DNA of 44,295 nt from Silene noctiflora (taxonomy: Eukaryota; Streptophyta; Magnoliopsida; Caryophyllales; Caryophyllaceae), in NCBI GenBank assembly GCA_009801015.1, contig VHZZ01001953.1, positions 85,491 through 129,785 on the forward strand, given 5' to 3'. The notes under the pieces were generated by a model. It was not told the origin of the DNA, made no database searches, and saw nothing but the letters and a program-made list of their open reading frames with translations. How positions within the stretch are numbered: position 1 is the first letter of the stretch; each line of letters opens with the position of its first letter. Position numbers and translations under genes: made by a program. Positions 1 to 8,905 of the stretch are shown one piece after another.

Positions 1-232
1 TAGATTCAATATAATTAGGGCAAATATGCATATATAAGAGTTGTTTTGTATAGGTTTAGGAAAAAGGGAGGGAGAGTTGTTTTGTTTATGTTTAGTAAAA
101 AGGGTAGGGTATGGAAACTTTATGAAAAAATGTATATGAAAGAGTAAAGTTCGCATGTGAAAAAGTAATTCCGTTGTTTTTTAAGGGAATTCTCTTGGAT
201 TTTTTGGTATATGGGTGGGCATTGTACTATTA

Positions 233-362
233 TGGGCCTTGGAACTTGGAAGTCACAACCTTCCGACTACATCAGAGAAGTCCAAAAATCGCAACAATGA
301 AAATTCAAACCCCTAAAAAAACCCCAATTTTAATCCCCAATTAATCGTCGGAAATAGGGTTT
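233..362 (+). promoter_or_regulatory. Promoter/leader motifs of the L36 locus (site II and telo-box)
   Basis: TGGGCC at 233-238 matches the site II element, and TAGGGTTT at 355-362 is a reverse-orientation telo-box. The pair is known to be common in promoters and leaders of plant ribosomal-protein genes. The likely untranslated first exon ends at 380, just before the GTAAGT donor at 381. Motifs are seen directly; function is inferred from the family. Confidence 0.5.
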
Positions 363-777
363 CGCTTTTGACGCTTCACTGTAAGTATTTCTATCTTAAT
401 TCAATCTTTACCTTATATCGTTTCAAAATTCGATCTTTGTACAATTAGCTTAAATGACATTGTTGTAATTTTTATGATTCATTTAAGCAATTATCAATTG
501 TCATGTGCCCAATTATGTACTCGTAGTTGCTATGTTATTCCCACACTTCACTTCAGTTGGGTGCTTGCATGTCTGAAACCGGACACTTTGACACTTCGTT
601 TTAGACCAAAAAGTTGAAAACTTTGCACAAAATAACCGTATCCGATACTTGCAGCTGATTTGGCGCGACATAGTGTAGCTGAAAATGTTGAATTCTAGTT
701 TATATAGTAGTTATGTACATCATTGTAGTAGAATTACGAAAGATCACTGGTTTATTGATAATTGTTGTCTGTAGGAA

Positions 778-2690
778 ATGGTTCCGAAACAGCTGGACAG
801 CGGTCTTTATGTGGGTTTGAACAAGGGTCATATTCTGACCAAGAAAGAATTGGCTCCTCGACTATCTCATCGCTAAGGGGTATGTTAATCCTATTGCCTG
901 GGTAATGTTGCATCGTACGAGCTATAGGAAATTATGACTGCGATTTACATTATGCAAGACACGCTTCTTCTTTGTTATCTTTGTCCTCTTTGTCCTAGAA
1001 TAAGCTTAGGATTGTGTTATGATAGAGGGAAGTAAGGAGTTTGGCTATTACTTTTTCAGTCCGGCTCATTGTAGACGGCCACTATCCGTCTAAAGCTGAA
1101 ACGAATAGTGACTCTCTCACAAAATGCAAGTGGGAGGGCAAGTGGAGGTATTGCAAAGTTAGAAAGTGAACTTTTGGATGACTTCATCGCCTTAAAATGA
1201 CTCTAGTCCCATAAATAAGTAAGATGGTTGCAGTTTTGATGTTGCTGTTTAAATATATTCAATTGCATGAAATATGTCTGATTTTAGGCTAATATATGTC
1301 AACAGATCCACATGACTAAAAAATAAAAAGTTTTTGTGAAGATCGTTTTCAAAATCAACTTTCCTCCTTGTATTATCTTTTCCATGTCAAGCATCGTCTC
1401 GCTATGTTTAGGCTCAAACTAGTGAAACAAATCCATCAGTCTCAGTGTCGGTGCTAGGTCCAGACCTCCCGTGGGCCGTGTCTGTACCTTTGCTATTAGA
1501 GCATGGTAAGCCCTGCCTATTAGTGCCTAAGACTTTGTCATCTCAAACTTTAGCCTGGAGGACACATGAATAAAGAAAGCTGTTTGGAAGTTACGCCTTA
1601 TTTGGTAGAACTTGGTGACTTCAGCCTGCATTACCTAACACCATGTCATAATTTTACACATGTCATAACATATGATGATAAATAAAATATAGGAGTAAAA
1701 CTTATTCATCATCTTCCGGCCTCAACTATAACTGCCTATGTTCCTCTCTCTTGATCGTGATTGCTCCTCATAAAGGACATTTATATTAGCACCACTTATT
1801 GCTTATTACTTATTAGTACCCTTTCTAATGCATTTCTTACTGTCAGTTTCTTTCAAAAGCATTTTACAACCATGTATTTCTGTTCCGATGTCAATTATGC
1901 AATTTTCATGTGTTAGATGTGTATGGTAGCATATTGAATTTTTAATTCAGCTTCATCTTGAACTCGTCCTTGAAGTGAATCTTCCCTGGCAGAATGTCAA
2001 ATTATTGCAGTGGCAACGCGGTCGGAAGGGTTTCCAATTTAGGGCAGAGGATTTGAATTTCAAACCAAATTGCATGAAAATCACCTGACTCATATATGCA
2101 AGACTTATTACTCCCCTCACCTGCTTGGAGACTTGTACAGGAATGATAATTGTTTTGAATTTTATGCAGTATAGGAGTCAATTTCAGCTACTGCAGATTT
2201 ACTTTATTTTAAGCGCAAAATGAAACTTTTGGTTTCTCCTTTGTAACCTAAACAACTTGTTCATTCACTACCTTTAATCTGCATAAAAGTTCCCATGGCT
2301 CACAATTCCACAAATATGTGAGGAGTATCAAACATCACGGGAACTTTGTTGTGGACTTGATGGAGTATATTAAAGTTGAAACGAGAACACAAATGAAACA
2401 CATTATTGTATGATGATATATGAAGAGACTGTGTTGTTGCCACTGTGTTGTGTTTTCTCCAGAAAATTAGCAAGAGGGTTCTCTTCGTGAGGAATGTAAT
2501 CCGAGAGGTTGTTGGTTTTGCGTCATATGAGAAGAGAATAACCCAGCTTCTGGAAGTCGATAAAGACAAGCGGGCATTGAAGGTGGCTAAGAGAAAGCTG
2601 GTTACCCACAAGAGAGCCAAGAGGAAGCGTGAGGAGATGTCTAATGTGCTGCGCAAAATGAGGTCTGCTGGAGGAGCTGAGAAAAAGTGA
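778..2690 (+). pseudogene. RPL36: 60S ribosomal protein L36 (eL36) locus with premature stop
   Basis: eL36 is a small basic protein of the large cytosolic ribosomal subunit. Exon 775-879 carries the ATG at 778 and encodes the family signature [16 protein letters not shown]. Exon 2463-2690 encodes [39 protein letters not shown] and a C-terminal AEKK before TGA at 2688-2690. An untranslated first exon ends at 380 (intron 381-774), and the second intron is 880-2462; both have GT-AG ends. Codon 33 is TAA (874-876) where the family has Lys in the RKGK stretch, two codons before the donor, so the product would be 32 aa. Residues usually conserved are also changed: RPS to RLS, FAPYEK to FASYEK, KLGTHK to KLVTHK. 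Kept introns argue for a gene duplicate rather than a retrocopy. A sequencing error or nonsense allele is the alternative. Confidence 0.85.
880..2462 (+). other. Second intron of the L36 locus
   Basis: This 1.58-kb intron has a GTATGT donor and a TTCTCCAG acceptor. It contains no convincing gene. At about 1065-1150 lies a half copy of the inverted-repeat element family seen at 14216-14800 (paired CTATCCGTCT / AGCTGAAACG words). Nothing else is recognised. Confidence 0.6.
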
Positions 2691-3035
2691 GCTTATGTAT
2701 TTCCTGTCGTCCTGACATCGTGTAATCTTTCCTTGGAATTTCGCTTGTATTTAGACTACTCCCAACTTGGGGAGGAAATTGTTGTTTTAGATTATTGTCC
2801 ACAAATTTACGAAAACCTGTTGAACTGACGACAATCATATTCAGTTTTGTTCCGGTGGAAGAAAATAGTAAAATGGTGGAAGAATTACTCCCTATATGAT
2901 ACTCATTTGTTTGCTTTTTTTTTTTTTGAAATTTCCGTATGACTTTCACTTGACTGCATAATAAGAAACTCAAAATTGAAAAGCATCCTTATTATCGACT
3001 TGTTGATGTAAAACCGTTGAGAAAAAGGATTACGC
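2691..3035. other. 3' flank of the L36 locus
   Basis: Probable 3'UTR and flank of the L36 locus. There is a T-run near 2917-2928. Reading frames on the minus strand over 2300-2973 are antisense to the L36 exon or low complexity. No other gene is seen. Confidence 0.4.
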
Positions 3036-3039
3036 ATCG

Positions 3040-3265
3040 GAGGTATTACCTCAGACCTTTTAATTTTTGAGCATATACACATTGTTTCTGAGCATATTAG
3101 TATTTTTAAATATAGTTTTTGAGTAATATTATATTTTTTTTTTTTAGTTTAATGTTTTAAATAAATGTACTCAAAAACTTAATAGTACAAACTCATGATA
3201 TTTAAAATAGAACTCAAAAACTTTAATATAAAACTCAGAAAATAGATATTAAGAGGTAATACCTC
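3040..3265. mobile_element. Foldback MITE-like element with palindromic ends
   Basis: Each end carries a self-palindromic word: GAGGTATTACCTC at 3040-3052 and GAGGTAATACCTC at 3253-3265. The AT-rich interior is roughly complementary across its centre: TTTTTGAG motifs on the left pair with CTCAAAAA motifs on the right. The layout resembles a foldback element or MITE with no coding capacity. The target-site duplication is unclear, so the superfamily is not assigned. Confidence 0.55.
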
Positions 3266-3335
3266 AGATGTATAGTCCATGAACTGAAAACCGTTTGATG
3301 ATACAATTTCTAATACGGAGTACTTTTTTAAACAA

Positions 3336-3403
3336 AATACTTCTACAGCATACTCCATACAGTAAAATCAATACTTCTATAGCATACTCCATACAGTAAG
3401 ATC
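3336..3403. repeat. 34-bp tandem repeat, two copies
   Basis: Two adjacent 34-bp units (3336-3369 and 3370-3403), each containing AGCATACTCCATACAGTAA. They differ at two or three positions. No function is suggested. Confidence 0.8.
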
Positions 3404-4018
3404 GTTGTAGAAAATACAATGAGATGTTATAAGAATCGTTTTAATTTAAGACGGTCTTAATCAAAAGTCGACGAATTTTGAACGTCTATGCATGCAATTG
3501 ACATGTTACTCTCAAATTAAAAAAGTAAAATTTGTCCACACCTTTTTTTTTTCCAACTTTGCAAAGGAAAATGAGTCCAATACGCGCCGTCCATGATCTC
3601 TAAACCACAAAAGCCATTCAGTAATCGATACAACACGTCAACACCCCATTTCCACATGGCTCATCTCTCTTCACATGCATCCTTCATTTCTTTACACTCA
3701 TTATTTCTCACTTTACCCGTCGGTTACATATCCGTCTTCAATTTAAAACGGATCAAGTATAATAGATAAGATAAAGAATCCCATGTGTAATTTCCTACCC
3801 CGACTAGCCCATGTGTCGGCCTAGTATAACCCGCCTCCTATGCGGGCTAGGCCAAGGGCAAAGAATCCCTACCAAGCCCAGTAAAAATCAAAAAAATAAA
3901 CTTTACCTGTCCCAACCCGGGCCAAACAATAGGGAGCACAACATAACTCGAGCTAGCCCGCTCCCTCTTCAGAGTCGTGCCTAACCGGCAGCTCAACCGA
4001 GACCAGTAGGCATTTCTA
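3404..4018. other. Intergenic DNA with GC-rich repeat relic
   Basis: No gene is seen. Around 3800-4010 is a GC-rich patch with GGGCTAGGCC and ACCCGGGCC words, similar in style to the GGCCC-rich hAT MITE at 12694-13359 but without clear ends. It is probably a decayed repeat. Confidence 0.4.
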
Positions 4019-4026
4019 CGTGCAAG

Positions 4027-4387
4027 CTAGGTAGCATGAAAACGGACACGGACATGGACACGTGATACGACAACCTATAAAATTTAGGATACAGGACACG
4101 CTATTTAAATTTAATAAAATATAATATATTTTATGGTTATAAATAACATATGATTTTATTTTTGTAATGTATTTGATATTAAATTTAAATAAATGAAAGT
4201 AAAATTTGACATTAACTATAACTAATTCTCACTTCTCATCCAAACTCATCTTCCAATCAATCTCTTTTGACATTTTATTCTTCGTCTAAATTATAACATG
4301 TTTAGGCGTGTGTCCGACGAGTGTCGGGTGTCTGACACGGCGTCGGACATAGGACGACTATTTAGGAGAAGTGTTTGTGCTACCTAG
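4027..4387. mobile_element. hAT-like MITE (361 bp)
   Basis: The terminal inverted repeat is CTAGGTAGCA at 4027-4036 and TGCTACCTAG at 4378-4387. It is flanked by an imperfect 8-bp duplication, CGTGCAAG (4019-4026) and CCTGCAAG (4388-4395). An 8-bp duplication is typical of hAT elements. Sub-terminal sequence is rich in GGACACGGACA words on the left and GTGTCCGAC words on the right. There is no coding capacity. Its right end lies about 295 bp upstream of the ABA2 start codon, so it may sit in that promoter. Confidence 0.6.
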
Positions 4388-4682
4388 CCTGCAAGTAGGA
4401 GCATATTAAACAGTATTGCCATTTGCCATTTTAAGAGAAGCATACCGCTTACTTTAATATACATAAAAATATCTGATAGTAGAATAACTCCAAATTTAAT
4501 AAAAGTTTTTAACCATACGTAATAAACATGAGAACATGAGATATGTCACATGTGCCACATGGGTTGAGTGACAAAAACGCATATTATCAATAAATTTGAG
4601 CCGTTTATAAGATAGAAAAAAATATGGAAACAGCAATAGTCACTATCAAAGAAGAGAATAATAGTAGTTCAACAAGAAAAAA

Positions 4683-7028
4683 ATGGCTGCTCAAGTCAAT
4701 ACTAGCATTAATGATCTGCCTCCTAACCAAAGGTATTGCTTGATTAATGTTATTTCATCATTTATGCTGTTTTTTTCTCATTAATTCTCTTGATTTTGAT
4801 GTATTTTTACATGGGTTTGTTTAATTGGGCTTGTTTTCTGATTTTTAGTCATTTTATTTCCAATGGATTTGACTAAGATATATAATATGCAGTGGCGGAA
4901 TTAAGGGGCTAGCAGTGACACGAAGCTCGATAGAGAAAGACTTTTAGATTTTTTTTTTGCTAGTTTAACCAAGTGCATTACTAGTTTGTGTTTGACCATG
5001 TCATGGTTATTCTAGCTTAACTAGAGGTCCAGGTCGAGCATTGAAAATACGGGGCTAAAACTTATGAAGGAGAGTTTTACAACCTCTAGTCCTGTACCCA
5101 AAAAAATGGCATGGTTTTGTCACAGATAGTGTGTAGATTGATCACATTGACTTTATTTGGATTCCAAAAAAGGTTTGATGATTTTTAGGTAACATTGATA
5201 ATTCTGCAATTATAGGCTTATAGCACCCTTAATTGGATTGTATCAGTAAGATGTGGATTAGATAAAGGGAAATGGTAATTCTTGCCGAATTGCAGATCAT
5301 ATCATAATAATCTGTCAAATTGAACTGTGGGTTGTTTTAGCGGAGCAGGCAATGGCAGAACTAGGGGGCTGTGGCAAAGGCATGGTCCCCCTACTGTGAA
5401 AAATCGAAACTTTTAGTTAAAATTTTCGATTTTTCTAGCCTAAAGTATAAATCCTACTTCCAGCAGTGGTAGTAGTGGAGTTTGAGCAAGACCTTTAATT
5501 TCTGATATGGATAGTTATATGGGTAGAAGCTGTATCTTTGAGTTCAGGATACTGTGGAAATTGGTTGCAGTGATTATTTGGATTCGTTTTCGAGACTTTA
5601 AAAATGGTTTGACTGATCATGATTTTAAACATAGGTGATTCTTGCTATGAGCCTGTCTATGAGACTCACTGATGGAAATCGGAGTGTGCTGCTTATCGCC
5701 GTGTCTAAGTATGCACTTTGGTGCTTTAAAAGAGATTAATTGGTACTTGGTAGGGTCTATAGTTAAATGGGCCGGTGCGCTGCAGCATCATAAATGGGTT
5801 TGTTTTAGTGACTGGCTTAATGTAGTCTTAACTCTTAACAAGAGAAATGGGAGGCTATGAGGATCACCGGTGATGACGTGAAAAGACTATAAGGACTATA
5901 AGTGAAGGTGTGATGTATTGAAAGATGGATGTATTGTTTTTGTTGTTGTAGGGAACTGTATCAAATGAAGTTGAGTCATACAGTTCAATCGCATTACCAA
6001 TTAATCTCTTGAAACACGGAATCGTGTTAATGTAATATGAGACCGACCAATTAAACTGTAGACCTTTACCAGTCTACCAGTATATACAGTAACCACTGAT
6101 CTCAGGTCTAAACTTTCAGATTGCTGGGATAGTTTTCCTTGCAACTCAAAGTAACTCTTTCTCTCCTGTATTTCTCTCTTCGAGTAATTGTCGTTTTGAC
6201 TCATTTTCACTCATGGATTACTGCTCTAGGTTACTAGGAAAAGTGGCAATTGTAACAGGTGGAGCAAACGGAATAGGAGAGAGCATTGTCCGTTTATTCC
6301 ATAAACACGGTGCAAAGGTCTGCCTACTAGATGTCGCAGATGATGCAGGAAAACGACTCTGTGATTCCTTTGGTGATGACCCAAACATCTATTTCCTTCA
6401 CTGTGATGTCACCAAGGAAGACGACGTTAAACAGGCCGTTGATTTCACAGTGGAAAAATTCGGAACACTCGACATCATGGTGAACAATGCTGGGATGACA
6501 GGCCCGCCTTGCAATGACATCCGGAGTATCAATCTCTCAGATTTCGACAAGGTATTTGATATAAATGTAAAAGGCGTCTTTATAGGGATGAAGCATGCTG
6601 CTCGAATAATGATCCCGGCTAAACAGGGATCAATCATTTCTCTAAGTAGTGTGGCAAGTGGCATAGGAGGTTTAGGTCCTCACATATATACAAGCTCAAA
6701 ACATGCTGTAGTAGGACTGACGAAAAGCGTGGCAGCTGAACTAGGACAACACGGGATTAGAGTCAATTGTGTTTCTCCATATGCCGTCCCCACAAACTTG
6801 GCCTTCCCTCATCTGACGGAGAATGAGAGGACCGAAGATGTCCTTGCTGGGTTTCGCGCTTTCTCGGCTAAGAATGCTAATTTGCAGGGTGTGGAGTTGA
6901 CGACAGAGGATGTCGCGAAGTCTGTGTTGTTCTTGGCTAGTGATGATGCTAGGTATATCAGTGGAGATAATCTTATGGTTGATGGAGGGTTCAGTTGTGT
7001 TAATCACTGCCTAAAAGTCTTCAGATGA
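4683..7028 (+). CDS. ABA2: Xanthoxin dehydrogenase (short-chain dehydrogenase, ABA2 type)
   Basis: Cytosolic NAD-dependent enzyme that oxidises xanthoxin to abscisic aldehyde in abscisic acid synthesis. Exons are 4683-4732 and 6230-7028, giving 282 aa. The split Arg codon at 17 is restored by joining AG to G. The family is usually about 280-285 aa, with the intron at this place after a short first exon. Visible motifs are the Rossmann glycine motif TGGANGIG (26-33), an acidic Asp51 at the end of strand 2 that favours NAD, NNAG (102-105), and the catalytic set Ser157, Tyr170 and Lys174 in YTSSK. The ABA2-like words RLLGKVAIVTGG, FGTLDIMVNNAG, KSVAAELGQHGIRVNCVSPYA, ASDDARYISGDNLMVDGGF and the C-terminal KVFR separate it from generic SDRs. 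No break or missing residue is seen. The start is the only ATG that gives the short conserved leader. Confidence 0.93.
4733..6229 (+). other. Large intron of ABA2
   Basis: A 1497-bp intron with GTATTG donor and CTCTAG acceptor. Two related fragments, near 4892-4960 and 5345-5420, start with GTGGCGGAAT or ATGGCAGAACTAGG type words and look like decayed copies of a common plant repeat. The short frame at 5672-5860 has no recognisable product. Confidence 0.6.
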
Positions 7029-7149
7029 TATGTGTTTTTACTGTCAATAATACTTGATTAGTAATGCAATTAGCGTAGTTTCGTTTCGTTTTTACCTGAT
7101 GGTACTTCATGTTTATTTTTAATTAACATTTGATGACAATCTCCCTTAG

Positions 7150-7793
7150 TCCCTTACTACTAAGAGAATAAAAATTCTCTTAGTTTTCCCTCCAAAAAGC
7201 ATCTAGCTAAATAAGATAATAAATAAATTTTCATTCATTATGAATACTAGTTAAACTCTAATCTTTTAATAAAATTCATAATTATGATTTTTTCCCTTAC
7301 TACTAAAAGAATAATAACTCTCTTAGTTTTCCCTCGAAAATGCATCTATTTTCATAAGAACATAATTGATTTTTTTTAATAAACTATTATCTTTTTCTTA
7401 AAATATAATCTTAATATAATTGTAATTATACTCTAATATTTTAATTAAATTCAAAATTATGATTTTTTTCATTATAATAAAATAAAATTGGTATTAAATT
7501 ATAAACTATAAATTACTAAATTTTTCAGTAATGAAAATAATTATTACCGTAGAGAATAACTTGACATGTACTTACTATTAGTTTCGTGACAAAAAAAATA
7601 ATTCATTAAAAAAAATCACAACTTAACTTAATTCTATTTGGTTAGTTTTCCATTTCAAATTTTTTTGTTTCATATCAAAAAATAATGGAATGAAATATTA
7701 AATATTAATGAAGTGAAAATTTAAAATTTTTAAATAATAAACTAAAAAAAATAAAAACCCTATATACCGCGCATTGCGCTGGATCTATACCAG
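7150..7793 (+). mobile_element. Non-autonomous Helitron remnant
   Basis: The 3' end has a GC hairpin GCGCATTGCGC (7770-7780) followed about 12 bp later by CCAG at 7790-7793 and then T. This is a one-base-altered version of the CTAG|T end of the intact relative at 17120-17930. The 5' end word TCCCTTACTACTAA occurs twice, at 7150 and about 7293. The last ~120 bp (TTTCATATCAAAA... to the hairpin) match the relative. There is no Rep/helicase coding. It begins about 120 bp past the ABA2 stop and may overlap its 3' region. Confidence 0.65.
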
Positions 7794-8493
7794 TATGAAA
7801 TTAATCAATGAAAAGCATGACCCAATCGGCTTACAAGATGGCGTGGGCCGTTGAGGCAGGATTTCAATTACGGGGTGGCAACAAAATTTCTGCTCGAGAA
7901 AAACCGCTTAGTTTCACTATTATTGCCTTGTACAAGGGGATTTGGGGTAATAAGAAGAAAAAAACTGATCTACTTAAAACATTTTTTACTTCTGGACTAT
8001 CAAAGCGTCTCCCTTGTGACGGGTCGGTATCAAAGCGTCTTCTCAAAGTGACGGATACCTTCCGTCACAAATGAGAATTGCCCCTGGACTATTGTGTTCT
8101 GCTCTGATACAGGCCGCTGGGACACTTATCGTGTGAATTGTGTACCAAACCTTACTCTTTCGGTAGGAGAAAGACTAAAAGTGATGTGGTACGAAGTCCT
8201 AATCGCGTAAATTTCCAAGGGATTTTCTGTTGGCGTGGATCAAGTTCATGCGGTCATGCCTCCTTGCTTATGATCCTCTCAATAATTCGTACGAGTGCTG
8301 CAATGTTATTCTTCTGCGAAAAAAAATAAATTTCCGACCCCTTACCTGTATCTTGAAGTCTAGCTCATAGAAAGGACATCCGAATGGTCAGGTTTAGTTG
8401 GACCGATTGTATATTTGGGTTTCCGACCTTGTAGATTATGGTAAGGCTAGGTGGTGCACCAAGTATGTTATTCCAACGTGTCCTAACCATAAT
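7794..8493. other. Unassigned intergenic DNA
   Basis: Several 60-90 codon open frames occur here on both strands, but none has a recognisable domain. Two GTATCAAAGCGTC-like words near 8000-8045 and a nearby CGTCACAAATGAGAATT word at about 8062-8078 suggest decayed repeat DNA. No gene is called. Confidence 0.35.
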
Positions 8494-8574
8494 ATCGGGT
8501 ATTGAAAAGGTTTCCGAATTTTGTATAATATGATATGAAGCATAGTTCATACCGGGACCTTTTCAATACCCGAT
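8494..8574. repeat. Perfect 18-bp inverted repeat (hairpin)
   Basis: ATCGGGTATTGAAAAGGT at 8494-8511 is exactly complementary to 8557-8574, with a 45-bp spacer. The RNA from either strand would fold into an 18-bp stem. It lies about 330 bp past the stop codon of the minus-strand SPPL gene, so it may be transcribed from read-through. Confidence 0.8.
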
Positions 8575-8905
8575 CAAGCTGGACAGGATTTTGGAAAAGT
8601 TTCGACGAACAAAGTTATGCCTTTTGTCATGACTCCATCGCCAACACTTCACATCTCACGTAAACAAGTAACATCCATGTGAACCGTAAGTTGTAATATC
8701 ATAACCCGAAAATAGAACTACAGAAGAAATATGAAATATGCTTAGAAGACGATAATAATGAAATATTCAATGTTACCAGATAAGGTCTTCCTGCTCAGAA
8801 ACTTCAAAAGAAAAATCTCTGCAAGTAACTTTACAATTTCCATGCCTTACGCAGTTACGCTAGAGCAAGACGGAATAATATATAGGGGTGAGCTGGGTGA
8901 CAAGA

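Noticed and set aside
2300-2973. Minus-strand open frames of 118 and 110 codons
   Set aside because: They run antisense to the L36 second exon and its flank and show no known domain.
5672-5860. 62-codon frame in the ABA2 intron
   Set aside because: No domain, no splice context, and it lies between verified exons of another gene.
6398-7007. Two minus-strand frames of 88 codons
   Set aside because: They are antisense shadows of the long ABA2 exon.
7995-8110. GTATCAAAGC-like words and a reverse CTCTGATAC word that resemble an initiator-Met tRNA primer-binding site
   Set aside because: No LTR ends, polypurine tract or gag-pol sequence accompany them, so a retrotransposon is not supported.
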